DNA from: Enterocloster bolteae
Lineage (GTDB): Bacteria > Bacillota > Clostridia > Lachnospirales > Lachnospiraceae
NCBI GenBank assembly: GCA_021772025.1
Contig: JAETNT010000001.1
Location: 62,001 to 126,000 of the forward strand
DNA: 64,000 bases
Reading direction: 5' to 3'
The notes beneath the pieces are model-generated. The model did no database searches and was not told where the DNA came from. It was given only the letters and a program-made list of their open reading frames with translations. This document shows positions 18,742 through 27,460 of this stretch, in pieces; position 1 is the first letter of the stretch; each line of letters starts with the position of its first letter. Position numbers and translations under genes: made by a program.

Positions 18742-19965
18742 ATGGAAAAGAAACTTATTATTGCAAAGAATTTTATCAGCTGTACGGATGGACAGGCAAA
18801 GCTGGATCAGCGTCCCACGGGGATTTTAATTTGTGGGGAGAATATTGAAAAGGTAGCGCCGGCAGAGGCTTTTCAAAAAGAAGTGGAGGATCCGGAAATA
18901 GAGAAAATAGACGGAGGACAAGGCTACATACTGCCCGGGTTGATTGACGGCCATCTTCATTTAAGCTTTAGCGCCAGCCGCCAACCAGTGACGGAATTGG
19001 TAAATGACACTCCGGCTCAGATCCTTCTCAGAGAGACGGCAGCGGCCCAGACTGAATTAAAAAGCGGAGTCACGACGGTAAGGGATTGCGGCGCCAAGGG
19101 AATGTCTATTTTGGAGCTGCGGGATTTTATCCGGAAAGGAGTAATTCAAGGACCGGATATTATTTCCTGCGGGATGCCCATTACCATAACCGGAGGACAC
19201 TGCAATTTCTGCGGTCTGGAAGCAGACAGCAAAGAAGAGGTGGTAAAGGCGGTTCGGTTCCTCTTAAAAAGCGGGGCCGATTATATCAAAGTTATGGTCT
19301 CCGGCGGAAACATGACGCCGGGAAGCAATTCCATGATCGATCAGTATGAAGAAGAGACTTTGGCCGCCATTGTAAAAGAAGCTCATGAAAGGGGGAAAAA
19401 AGTAGCCGGTCATGTCCACAGCGTGGCAGGAATCAGAAGAGCGGTACAGGCGGGCTTTGATATTTTAGAGCACTGCAGCTTTAAAGACGGAGACGGAGAG
19501 GATTACCGGGAAGAACTGGTTGAGAAGATGAAGGAAAAAAATATAGCCGTAAATCCCGCGGTAGGAAAGGCTTATATTCTCCCGGCGGAAGAAGCAGCTC
19601 CGCAGCCAGATAAAGTAGCCATGTGGGCCGAATTCCAAAAAAGCCGCTTTTCTACTACAGAGCGTATGTACCAAGCGGGAGTTCCTATTTTTGCCGGAAC
19701 AGATGCCGGCTGCAAAAACACGAAATTTAATGAATTCTATCTTACTTTAGACATGATGGAAAAAAAGATGCATTTGTCAAAGGAGGATGTAATGCTGTCC
19801 GCCACAAGTCTTGCGGCAGATATTTTGGGAGTGGGACACAAAGTCGGCTCCATCCAGCCGGGAAAACAGGCGGATATTCTGATTGTAAAAGAGAATCCAT
19901 TTGACTCTTTTTTAAATCTTAAGGATGTTGTTATGGTAATGAAACGCGGGAAAAAGGTGGAGTGA
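18742..19965 (+). CDS. Metal-dependent amidohydrolase
   Basis: 407 residues; ATG 18742 has AGGAGAT upstream, better than the overlapping ATG 18724. It is a TIM-barrel amidohydrolase of the imidazolonepropionase/prolidase-like branch: the HxH motif in LIDGHLHLSF, a lysine in YIKVMVSGGN that could be carboxylated, His ligands in AGHVHSVAG and ILEHCSF, and the Asp in FAGTDAG. The C-terminal beta-sandwich includes VGSIQPGKQADILIVKENP. It hydrolyses an amide or cyclic amide; the substrate is unknown. Its stop overlaps the start of the aminotransferase (TGATG). Confidence 0.9.
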   Translation: MEKKLIIAKNFISCTDGQAKLDQRPTGILICGENIEKVAPAEAFQKEVEDPEIEKIDGGQGYILPGLIDGHLHLSFSASRQPVTELVNDTPAQILLRETAAAQTELKSGVTTVRDCGAKGMSILELRDFIRKGVIQGPDIISCGMPITITGGHCNFCGLEADSKEEVVKAVRFLLKSGADYIKVMVSGGNMTPGSNSMIDQYEEETLAAIVKEAHERGKKVAGHVHSVAGIRRAVQAGFDILEHCSFKDGDGEDYREELVEKMKEKNIAVNPAVGKAYILPAEEAAPQPDKVAMWAEFQKSRFSTTERMYQAGVPIFAGTDAGCKNTKFNEFYLTLDMMEKKMHLSKEDVMLSATSLAADILGVGHKVGSIQPGKQADILIVKENPFDSFLNLKDVVMVMKRGKKVE

Positions 19966-21173
19966 TGAAAGAAACCAACAGACAATCAAAAGAATATTTT
20001 CAGGAATATCGGAAACTTTTGCCGGCTGCAAACCGGTATACATATTTAAATTCCGCCGGCTGCGGTCCGCTGGCGCTTCCGGTTCTGAACCGTATGACAG
20101 AGGTCTTTACCTGTATGGCAAAAGAGGGACAGGTTAATGTTAAAATTCATAGCTGGGTAAAGGAGCTTTTAGAAGAGGCCAGAAATGACGTGGCAAAATT
20201 TATTAATGCCCAGCCGGAAGAGATCTTCTTTGTGCGCTGCATTGCAGAAGGATTAAATACCATTAACCGTATGTTCTGGTGGGAGCCCGGGGACAGAATA
20301 TTAATCTCTGATCAGGAAAATCCGGCGTCTATTCTGCCGTGCTTTGTTTTGGGGCCGGAATATAAAACAGAAACGGATAAATTCTGCGGGCTGGGAAACA
20401 AAGAAGAAATCTTGGCGGCATTCAAGGACAAGCTTCAGGAAAAAACCAAAATGGCAGTGTTCAGCCATGTGTTCCACACTACAGGAGCGGCTGTCCCTGC
20501 CAAGGAAATGTGTTCCATGTGCCGGGAAAAAGGGATTATTACAGTTTTAGACGGAGCTCAGGCGGCCGGGAATATTATGATAGACGTAAAAGATTTAAAC
20601 TGTGATTTTTACACCCTTTCCTGTCATAAATGGCTCTGCGGACCGGAAGGAATCGGAGCCGTATATGTAAAAAAAGAACTGCTGGAAGAACTGAAAATTC
20701 CCTTTGGGGGAGTGGGAATCCAAAAGTCCTTTGACTTTCAGGAAAATACCTGGATCCCCCAGCCGGATGCAAGAAGGTTTGAATATGGCGGCAGGCACGT
20801 ACCCATGTACACCGCTTTTTCCCAAACGATCCGTTTGGCCCGGGAAATTGGCCTGGACTGTATAATTTCCCGGAAAAAGGAACTTCATGAGTATTGCCGG
20901 AACGCTTTTTTACAGAAGATACCGGAGGCGGTAATCCTGTCTCCGGAGGATGAACGTCTGGTAACAGGGATTTTTTCCTTCCGACTGCCGGGGATGGATC
21001 ACCGGGAAATCGTAAAACAGGCATGGGAAGAGGAGAACATGATTATCCAGTGGCGGACGGTAAATCTTTATACAAAAGAAGAGGGGATCCGCGTATCCTT
21101 AAACTGGTTTGTCATGGAGGAAGAAATTGATAAATTAGTTTCGTTTATCCGGCGGATTGTCCGGAAGGAGTGA
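19965..21173 (+). CDS. Class V aminotransferase (cysteine desulfurase / isopenicillin epimerase-like)
   Basis: 402 residues, PLP fold type I. The Asp that contacts PLP nitrogen is in VLDGAQAAGNI and the Schiff-base lysine in LSCHKWLCGPEG; the N-terminus has YLNSAGCGPLALPVL. There is no obvious mobile cysteine loop of IscS, so a desulfurase role is less likely than aminotransferase, epimerase or lyase. It is translationally coupled to the amidohydrolase, so the two probably act in sequence on an amino-acid derivative. Confidence 0.87.
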   Translation: MKETNRQSKEYFQEYRKLLPAANRYTYLNSAGCGPLALPVLNRMTEVFTCMAKEGQVNVKIHSWVKELLEEARNDVAKFINAQPEEIFFVRCIAEGLNTINRMFWWEPGDRILISDQENPASILPCFVLGPEYKTETDKFCGLGNKEEILAAFKDKLQEKTKMAVFSHVFHTTGAAVPAKEMCSMCREKGIITVLDGAQAAGNIMIDVKDLNCDFYTLSCHKWLCGPEGIGAVYVKKELLEELKIPFGGVGIQKSFDFQENTWIPQPDARRFEYGGRHVPMYTAFSQTIRLAREIGLDCIISRKKELHEYCRNAFLQKIPEAVILSPEDERLVTGIFSFRLPGMDHREIVKQAWEEENMIIQWRTVNLYTKEEGIRVSLNWFVMEEEIDKLVSFIRRIVRKE

Positions 21174-21205
21174 ACCCCTGGGCATGTTAGTCCGGCAGCC
21201 TCAGG

Positions 21206-22090
21206 CTATTCGTCCTCCAACCGGTTTTTCAGCTCCTTTAATGCCTCGCTAAAACGCCGGGAGCTTGCGCTTGGATTGCCCCGCAAAAGCCCCTTCCGGT
21301 AAAAGCTCATGTGCCGGGAAAGATGCAGATGTTTTTCTTTCAGGGCATCCAGCCGCTTTGACAAAACGGTAAGCTCCGGTCCGCCCGCCGGGGCTAGCTG
21401 CTCCCGGATTTCTTCCCGGAAAGTAACGGCCTCTTCCCGGATGGCCGAAGCCCTTTCTAATGCAGTTTCCCGCAAATCTGTAGCCCAGACCTTGGCATCT
21501 GTACGCAAAAGTGCCATCTGTACCTGCAAATCCTCCAGCTCGGCTTTCACCTTGGTCATGGCTTCCAATGCGCGGCCAAGATCCAGAGCGGCCCGCACAG
21601 ACTGAATAGTATCCAGAACAAAGGGGACGCTGACCACCGCTAAAAAACTAAATTCTACTGCCGGCCTCATGCCAAGAACAAGCCGCTCTACCGGCTTATG
21701 AAGCACTTCTGTCATCAGGATAGTCAGAAATCCCCAGGCAATGGAGGAGCTGAGGCATACATATCCGTTAATCTGAAATTTTTGATCGCTGTAATCCCAA
21801 TACCGCATTTTAAATAGTTGCTCCATAGTCCAGCCTGTCACATATTCCAGTACAGTGGCGGCAAAAAAACCGGATAAGTAGACCAATACCAGATTGTCTT
21901 TTACCGGAAGAGAAACCCATAGCATCATCACCGCGCCTGTCCCATAGAGGGGAAGCAGAGGAAGGCGGAGAAAGCCCCGGTTGACAAAACGCCTTTGCCG
22001 AAGGGAAACATAGGCGGATTCAAAAACCCATCCAAAGAAACAATACAAATAAAAAAATGTAATCCAGTGGTACCAAGAATAAGTATACAT
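21206..22090 (-). CDS. Membrane protein with CmpB-like putative ABC transporter permease domain (PF06541 type)
   Basis: 294 residues. I start at 22090 because GAAAGG lies about nine bases upstream; a start at 22129 is possible but has none. The N-terminal half has about five membrane segments, beginning ITFFYLYCFFGWVFESAY, with the conserved EYVTGWTMEQLF and WDYSDQKFQINGYVCL of this family. The C-terminal 120 residues are predicted cytoplasmic coiled coil. The function is unknown. It is convergent with the aminotransferase and divergent from the ABC-F gene. Confidence 0.8.
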   Translation of the reverse strand: MYTYSWYHWITFFYLYCFFGWVFESAYVSLRQRRFVNRGFLRLPLLPLYGTGAVMMLWVSLPVKDNLVLVYLSGFFAATVLEYVTGWTMEQLFKMRYWDYSDQKFQINGYVCLSSSIAWGFLTILMTEVLHKPVERLVLGMRPAVEFSFLAVVSVPFVLDTIQSVRAALDLGRALEAMTKVKAELEDLQVQMALLRTDAKVWATDLRETALERASAIREEAVTFREEIREQLAPAGGPELTVLSKRLDALKEKHLHLSRHMSFYRKGLLRGNPSASSRRFSEALKELKNRLEDE

Positions 22091-22147
22091 ATGAATATCC
22101 TTTCCGCTTGTCAGAATCTCTGCTGTCATGTAAAATAGTAAAGATAT

Positions 22148-22200
22148 TGTAACGGTTTAGACGGGAGCTTGTCAAATTTTACGCCGCCTAAACCGTTACA
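22148..22200. repeat. 13-bp perfect inverted repeat in a divergent promoter region
   Basis: TGTAACGGTTTAG (22148-22160) and CTAAACCGTTACA (22188-22200) are exact complements with a 27-bp loop. They lie between the CmpB-like gene and the ABC-F gene. No T run follows either side, so an operator or an mRNA leader structure is more likely than a terminator. Confidence 0.7.
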
Positions 22201-22245
22201 TGATATTATAAACTATAACAGGCAAGATATAAAGGGGTAACCTAT

Positions 22246-23799
22246 ATGAGTATTTTAAATGTAGAACATTTGAGTCATGGATTCGGGGATCGGGCAATTT
22301 TTACGGATGTTTCCTTCCGCCTTTTAAAAGGAGAGCACATCGGCCTGGTAGGAGCCAACGGCGAAGGCAAATCCACTTTTATGAGCATTATTACGGATAA
22401 GCTTATGCCGGACGAGGGCAAGATAGAGTGGGCTAAAAATGTCCGGGTAGGATACCTGGATCAGCATACTGTTTTAGAGCCGGGTATGACCATACGGGAC
22501 GTGTTAAAAAGCGCTTTTGGTTTTCTATTTGAGCTGGAAACCCGCATGAACGGAATCTGCGACAAAATGGGCGCTGCTTCTGAGGAAGAAATGGCAGCTA
22601 TGATGGAAGAACTGGGAACGATACAAGATCTTCTTATGGCTCATGACTTTTATGCGATTGATGCCAAGGTAGAGGAAGTCGCCAGGGCATTTGAACTTAA
22701 TGAGCTGGGACTGGAGAAAGATGTAGCAGAGCTTTCCGGAGGGCAGAGAACCAAGGTACTCTTGGCTAAGCTTCTCCTGGAAAAGCCGGACATTCTTCTT
22801 TTGGATGAGCCTACTAATTATTTGGATGCCGGGCATATTGAATGGCTGAAACGGTATCTGCAGGAATATGAAAACGCATTTATTTTAATTTCCCATGATA
22901 TTCCGTTTTTAAACAGTGTAATTAACATTATCTACCACATGGAAAACCAGCGTCTGGATCGTTACGCAGGCGACTACAATAAATTCCAGGAGGTTCACGC
23001 CGCAAAGCAGGCTCAGCGGGAAGCCGCTTATAAGCGTCAACAGCAGGAGATTGCCCAGCTTGAGGATTTTGTGGCGCGCAATAAAGCCAGAGTATCGACA
23101 CGCAATATGGCAATGTCCCGCCAGAAAAAGCTGGACAAGATGGAGGTTATTGAACTGGTAAAGGAAAAGCCTAAGCCTGAATTCCATTTTATGGAAGCCA
23201 GGGCTGCCGGGAAATATATTTTTGAAACTCATGACCTGATAATTGGTTATGACGAACCCCTGTCCAGGCCCATTAATTTCTCTATGGAAAGGGGAGAAAA
23301 GATCGTTTTAAAAGGAGCAAACGGCATCGGGAAAACCACTTTTTTACGTAGTATCCTGGGTCAGATTCCTGCTATTGCCGGCCAGGTGGAATTAGGTGAT
23401 TACTTGTACCTGGGTTACTTTGAACAAGAGATGGAACCGGGAAATACCACCACTTGTATTGAAGAGATTTGGAAAGAGTTCCCGGCTTATACCCAGTATC
23501 AGGTCCGTGCAGCCCTTGCAAAATGCGGACTGACTACCAAGAATATTGAAAGCCAGGTTCGGGTTCTCTCAGGCGGCGAGCAGGCTAAGGTGAGATTATG
23601 CAAGCTGATTAACCGGGAAACCAACGTGCTTCTTTTGGATGAGCCTACTAATCACCTGGATCCGGACGCAAAGGAGGAGCTTGGCCGGGCGTTGAGGGCT
23701 TATAAAGGAAGCATTGTTTTAATCTGCCACGAACCGGAGTTTTATGAAGGGATAGCCACCAGGGTTTTAGAGTGCAGCGACTGGTCCCTGCGGGTGTAA
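22246..23799 (+). CDS. ABC-F family ATPase
   Basis: 517 residues, two ABC cassettes and no membrane segment. The first has Walker A GANGEGKST, signature LSGGQRTK and Walker B ILLLDEPTNYLD. The second has GANGIGKTT, LSGGEQAK and LLLDEPTNHLD. The linker (about 240-300, KRQQQEIAQLEDFVARNKAR) is charged and helical as in translation-factor ABC-F proteins. Such proteins act at the ribosomal E site, some giving antibiotic resistance. There is no upstream attenuator peptide that I recognise, so a housekeeping translation role is more likely. Confidence 0.93.
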   Translation: MSILNVEHLSHGFGDRAIFTDVSFRLLKGEHIGLVGANGEGKSTFMSIITDKLMPDEGKIEWAKNVRVGYLDQHTVLEPGMTIRDVLKSAFGFLFELETRMNGICDKMGAASEEEMAAMMEELGTIQDLLMAHDFYAIDAKVEEVARAFELNELGLEKDVAELSGGQRTKVLLAKLLLEKPDILLLDEPTNYLDAGHIEWLKRYLQEYENAFILISHDIPFLNSVINIIYHMENQRLDRYAGDYNKFQEVHAAKQAQREAAYKRQQQEIAQLEDFVARNKARVSTRNMAMSRQKKLDKMEVIELVKEKPKPEFHFMEARAAGKYIFETHDLIIGYDEPLSRPINFSMERGEKIVLKGANGIGKTTFLRSILGQIPAIAGQVELGDYLYLGYFEQEMEPGNTTTCIEEIWKEFPAYTQYQVRAALAKCGLTTKNIESQVRVLSGGEQAKVRLCKLINRETNVLLLDEPTNHLDPDAKEELGRALRAYKGSIVLICHEPEFYEGIATRVLECSDWSLRV

Positions 23800-23862
23800 G
23801 CAGAGAAAATATCTTTTGGCAGGGCCTCGATTCCGGCGGACAAATAAAAGATCCCGGAAACG

Positions 23863-23894
23863 AAAATCCCGCAGGTGCTGCCCTGCGGGATTTT
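23863..23894. terminator. Bidirectional terminator after the ABC-F gene
   Basis: AAAATCCCGCAGG pairs exactly with CCTGCGGGATTTT (13 bp, 6-nt loop). Confidence 0.85.
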
Positions 23895-23930
23895 GGGAAT
23901 GGTAGGTATAATAAATAAGAAAATGTTTAG

Positions 23931-24044
23931 GGGGGCCGGACGGCGTAAGCCGTCCGGTATGAGTATGAAAAAGCTTTGTGATTTCAAGTAACCACTTGAA
24001 ACAAAGGCCCGTTATCCTTTCGGATAACTTACTTAAAGTATATC
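23931..24044 (+). ncRNA. Candidate structured RNA upstream of mreB
   Basis: Three consecutive stem-loops. HP1 is CCGGACGGC-GTAA-GCCGTCCGG (23936-23957), with a GNRA tetraloop. HP2 is TTTCAAGT-AACC-ACTTGAAA (23982-24001), extended by CTTTG/CAAAG with a TGA bulge. HP3 is GTTATCC-TTTC-GGATAAC (24011-24028). GGATA of HP3 could instead pair with TATCC at 24040-24044. I do not recognise a named family. Neither the strand nor transcription is proven. Confidence 0.5.
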
Positions 24045-24114
24045 CATAAATTGTGTCCGAAGTATGACGGCATCATAAAAAAAGAATAAACTCTATTAAA
24101 AATAAAAAAAACCT

Positions 24115-24142
24115 TTGAAAACTCTTGGAGATTGTATATAAT
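24115..24142 (+). promoter_or_regulatory. mreB promoter
   Basis: TTGAAA (24115-24120), 16-nt spacer, TATAAT (24137-24142). Confidence 0.75.
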
Positions 24143-24200
24143 AAGATAGGAATCTTACAACCTGATTACAGATTTATATAAATTCGGAGGAAATAAATAT

Positions 24201-25208
24201 ATGTTTACTATGATGTCCAATGACATTGGAATTGACCTGGGTACGGCTAGTATTTTGGTCTATATTAAGGGAAAAGGCGTTGTTTTAAAGGAACCTTCCG
24301 TTGTGGCGATTGATCGGGACAACAATAAAATTATGGCAATCGGAGAGGAAGCGCGCCTGATGATTGGACGAACCCCGGGAAACATTGTGGCGGTGCGCCC
24401 TCTGCGCCAGGGTGTTATTTCCGACTATACTGTGACGGAAAAAATGTTGAAGTATTTTATCAACAAAGCAGTAGGTAAGAAAACTCTGCGTAAGCCCCGC
24501 ATCAGCGTATGTATCCCAAGCGGGGCCACAGAGGTGGAGAAAAAGGCGGTGGAAGATGCTACCTACCAGGCCGGAGCCAGGGAGGTATCCATTATTGAAG
24601 AGCCGGTAGCGGCTGCTATCGGGGCAGGTATTGATATTTCCAAGGCCTGCGGAAACATGATCGTAGATATCGGAGGAGGCACTGCGGATATTGCGGTAAT
24701 TTCCCTGGGGGGTACGGTAGTCAGCGCCTCTATTAAGGTGGCCGGCGACGACTTTGACGAAGCTTTAGTCCGCTATATGAGAAAGAAGCATAACCTTCTT
24801 ATTGGTGAGAGAACCGCAGAGGAAATTAAAATCAATATTGGCGCGGCATACCGCAGGCCGGAGGTTTTGACTATGGAAGTTCGGGGACGGAACCTGGTAA
24901 CCGGTCTTCCCAAGACGATAGTGGTAACTTCTGATGAAACTTTGGAAGCTCTGAGGGAGCCTGCTATGCAGATTGTAGATGCTGTACACAGCGTGTTAGA
25001 GAGGACTCCGCCGGAGCTGGCCGCCGACATTTTTGAGAGAGGTATTGTGCTTACCGGAGGCGGCTCTCTGCTCAGTGGCCTGGATGCCTTGATTGAAGAG
25101 AAAACCGGTATTACTACAATGGTAGCAGAAGACCCTTTGACTGCCGTGGCAATCGGCACCGGCAAATTTATTGAATTTGCTCATGGCGAGGGAAAGGACG
25201 ATTATTAA
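24201..25208 (+). CDS. mreB: Rod-shape determining protein, MreB/Mbl actin homologue
   Basis: 335 residues. It forms membrane-associated filaments that organise peptidoglycan synthesis. The actin-fold nucleotide motifs are clear: phosphate-1 GIDLGTASILVYIKGKG, phosphate-2 IVDIGGGTADIAVIS, and the adenosine loop VLTGGGSLLSGLDALI. GGAGG lies upstream of ATG 24201. There is no mreC/mreD after it, which fits a stand-alone Mbl/MreBH-type paralogue. It is 17 bp upstream of recD2. Confidence 0.95.
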   Translation: MFTMMSNDIGIDLGTASILVYIKGKGVVLKEPSVVAIDRDNNKIMAIGEEARLMIGRTPGNIVAVRPLRQGVISDYTVTEKMLKYFINKAVGKKTLRKPRISVCIPSGATEVEKKAVEDATYQAGAREVSIIEEPVAAAIGAGIDISKACGNMIVDIGGGTADIAVISLGGTVVSASIKVAGDDFDEALVRYMRKKHNLLIGERTAEEIKINIGAAYRRPEVLTMEVRGRNLVTGLPKTIVVTSDETLEALREPAMQIVDAVHSVLERTPPELAADIFERGIVLTGGGSLLSGLDALIEEKTGITTMVAEDPLTAVAIGTGKFIEFAHGEGKDDY

Positions 25209-25225
25209 TTTACTTATGATTTTTT

Positions 25226-27460
25226 ATGGCAACAGTAAAAGGATTTGTAGAGCGGATTAAATTCCGCAATGATGAAAATGGATATACGGTTTTGAGCATT
25301 GCGGACGGAAAGGATGAGACCATTTTAGTAGGAACCTTTCCTTATATCAGTGAGGGGGAGATGATAGAAGCTACCGGCCTTATGACAGAGCATCCCGTTT
25401 ACGGGGAGCAGCTTCAGGTGGAAAGCTATGAGATCAAGGCTCCCGAGGATAATACGGCAATTGAACGATATCTGGGCTCCGGCGCTATCAAAGGCGTGGG
25501 AGCTGCTTTAGCTGCCAGAATTGTCCGAAAGTTTAAGGCGGATACCTTTCGCATAATGGAGGAAGAGCCGGAACGGCTTTCCGAGGTAAAAGGAATCAGC
25601 GAAAAAATGGCCATGGCGATCAGCCAACAGATAGAAGAAAAAAAGGGGATGCGCCAGGCCATGATGTTTCTCCAAGAGTATGGCATTTCTGTGAATCTGG
25701 CAGGAAAGATCTATCAGGAATACGGCCCCGGAATGTATAGTATTTTAAAAGAAAATCCTTACCGTCTGGCGGATGATATTCCGGGAGTGGGATTTAAGAT
25801 GGCGGATGAGATAGCCCAGCGGGTGGGATTATTTACAGATTCGGATTACCGTATTAAAAGCGGTGTTTTCTATACATTACTCCAGGCCGTGGGAAACGGT
25901 CACACCTATCTTCCGGAATCCCAGCTAAAAGCCAATGCGGCGGAGCTATTGCAGATTCATCCGGAAGATATGGATAAACATTTGATGGATCTCCAGATGG
26001 AAAAGAAGATTATAGTACGCGGCCAGACAGAAGAAAGCCAAGAGCGTATTATTTATGCCGCTCAATACTACTATCTGGAACTGAATACTGCCAAGATGCT
26101 TCATGATCTGAATATTCGCGGAAATATTGAGAAAAGTCAGATTGAGAGCCGCCTGGATGAGATTCAAAAGCAGGAGGCCCTTCAGCTGGACGAAATGCAG
26201 CGACAGGCAGTTATGGAGGCAGTGAACAGCGGCCTGATGATTATTACCGGAGGGCCGGGAACCGGAAAAACCACTACAATTAACGCCATTATCCGTTATT
26301 TTGAAATTGAGGGAATGGAAATCCTTTTGGCAGCCCCTACAGGCCGGGCCGCCAAGCGTATGACAGAGGCTACGGGATACGAGGCCAGAACGATTCACCG
26401 GATGCTTGAGCTTACAGGAATTCCGGGAGAAAAAGAGACTGCGGGCATGCATTTTGAGAGGAACGAAGAAAATCCTCTGGATGCGGATGTGATTATTATC
26501 GATGAAATGTCTATGGTTGACATTAGTTTGATTCATTCCCTGCTAAAAGCGGTTACGGTAGGAACCCGTCTGATTCTGGTGGGAGATGTAAATCAGCTTC
26601 CAAGTGTAGGGCCGGGAAATGTTCTTCGGGATATCATTGATTCCGGACAATTTAACGTGGTAAAACTTACAAAAATTTTCCGTCAGGCAGCAGAAAGCGA
26701 TATTATCGTCAATGCTCATCGTATCAACAATGGGCAGCCCGTCCCTTTAGGCAAGCCAAGCAAAGACTTCCTTTTTATCAGGAGAGATATGCCGGATGCC
26801 ATTATCAGCGCAATGATTACCCTGGTTCAGAAAAAGTTACCGGGCTATGTCAATGCGGATCCTATGGAGATTCAGATTATGACGCCTATGCGTAAGGGCG
26901 CTTTGGGAGTAGAGCGGCTGAACCAGATTCTCCAGTCTTGTCTGAACCCACCGCATAAAAGCAAGGCGGAAAAAGAGCTTAATAACGTTACTTGGCGGAC
27001 CGGAGACAAGGTTATGCAGATTAAAAATAATTATCAGATTGAGTGGGAAATCCGAAATAAGTACGGAATCCCTGTGGAAAAAGGAACGGGTGTATTTAAT
27101 GGCGATATCGGCAGGATAAAGGAGGTTAACCTGTTTGCGGAAATCATTACGGTAGAATTTGACGAAGGACGTTTGATAGAATATTCTTTTAAACAGACGG
27201 AAGAGCTGGAGCTGGCCTATGCCATTACCATCCACAAATCCCAAGGAAGCGAGTATCCGGCAGTAGTAATACCGGTCTACAACGGTCCCAGGATGCTTAT
27301 GAACCGCAACTTAATTTATACCGGTGTCACTCGGGCCAAGGCCTGTGTGTGTCTGGTAGGGCTTCCGGAGACGTTCCAGGCTATGGCAGACAACGCGGTG
27401 GAGCAGAAACGATATTCCGGATTAAAGGAGAGAATTAGGGAAATATGCGTATTATCTTAA
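25226..27460 (+). CDS. recD2: ATP-dependent DNA helicase RecD2
   Basis: 744 residues, the size of RecD2 (RecD-like without RecBC). An N-terminal OB-type region (VKGFVERIKFRNDENGYTVL) is followed by tandem helix-hairpin-helix segments (IKGVGAALAARIV, PGVGFKMADEIAQRVG). The SF1B motor has Walker A TGGPGTGKTTT, DEMSMVD, and motif VI (YTGVTRAK) with AITIHKSQGSEYP. It unwinds DNA 5'-3' in repair. The start has no good ribosome binding site and lies 17 bp after mreB; translation may be coupled or weak. Confidence 0.94.
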   Translation: MATVKGFVERIKFRNDENGYTVLSIADGKDETILVGTFPYISEGEMIEATGLMTEHPVYGEQLQVESYEIKAPEDNTAIERYLGSGAIKGVGAALAARIVRKFKADTFRIMEEEPERLSEVKGISEKMAMAISQQIEEKKGMRQAMMFLQEYGISVNLAGKIYQEYGPGMYSILKENPYRLADDIPGVGFKMADEIAQRVGLFTDSDYRIKSGVFYTLLQAVGNGHTYLPESQLKANAAELLQIHPEDMDKHLMDLQMEKKIIVRGQTEESQERIIYAAQYYYLELNTAKMLHDLNIRGNIEKSQIESRLDEIQKQEALQLDEMQRQAVMEAVNSGLMIITGGPGTGKTTTINAIIRYFEIEGMEILLAAPTGRAAKRMTEATGYEARTIHRMLELTGIPGEKETAGMHFERNEENPLDADVIIIDEMSMVDISLIHSLLKAVTVGTRLILVGDVNQLPSVGPGNVLRDIIDSGQFNVVKLTKIFRQAAESDIIVNAHRINNGQPVPLGKPSKDFLFIRRDMPDAIISAMITLVQKKLPGYVNADPMEIQIMTPMRKGALGVERLNQILQSCLNPPHKSKAEKELNNVTWRTGDKVMQIKNNYQIEWEIRNKYGIPVEKGTGVFNGDIGRIKEVNLFAEIITVEFDEGRLIEYSFKQTEELELAYAITIHKSQGSEYPAVVIPVYNGPRMLMNRNLIYTGVTRAKACVCLVGLPETFQAMADNAVEQKRYSGLKERIREICVLS

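Larger units (their letters stand above)
23800..24200 (+). other. 400-bp intergenic region before mreB
   Basis: No gene is seen. In order it holds a 13-bp-stem terminator (23863-23894), a TATAAT at 23907-23912 without a clear -35, a block of three hairpins (23931-24028) listed separately, an A-rich stretch, and the mreB promoter (24115-24142). Confidence 0.7.

Noticed and set aside
19962-19967. GTG 19962 as aminotransferase start
   Set aside because: The ATG at 19965 overlaps the previous stop as TGATG, the usual coupling form; the GTG adds only one residue.
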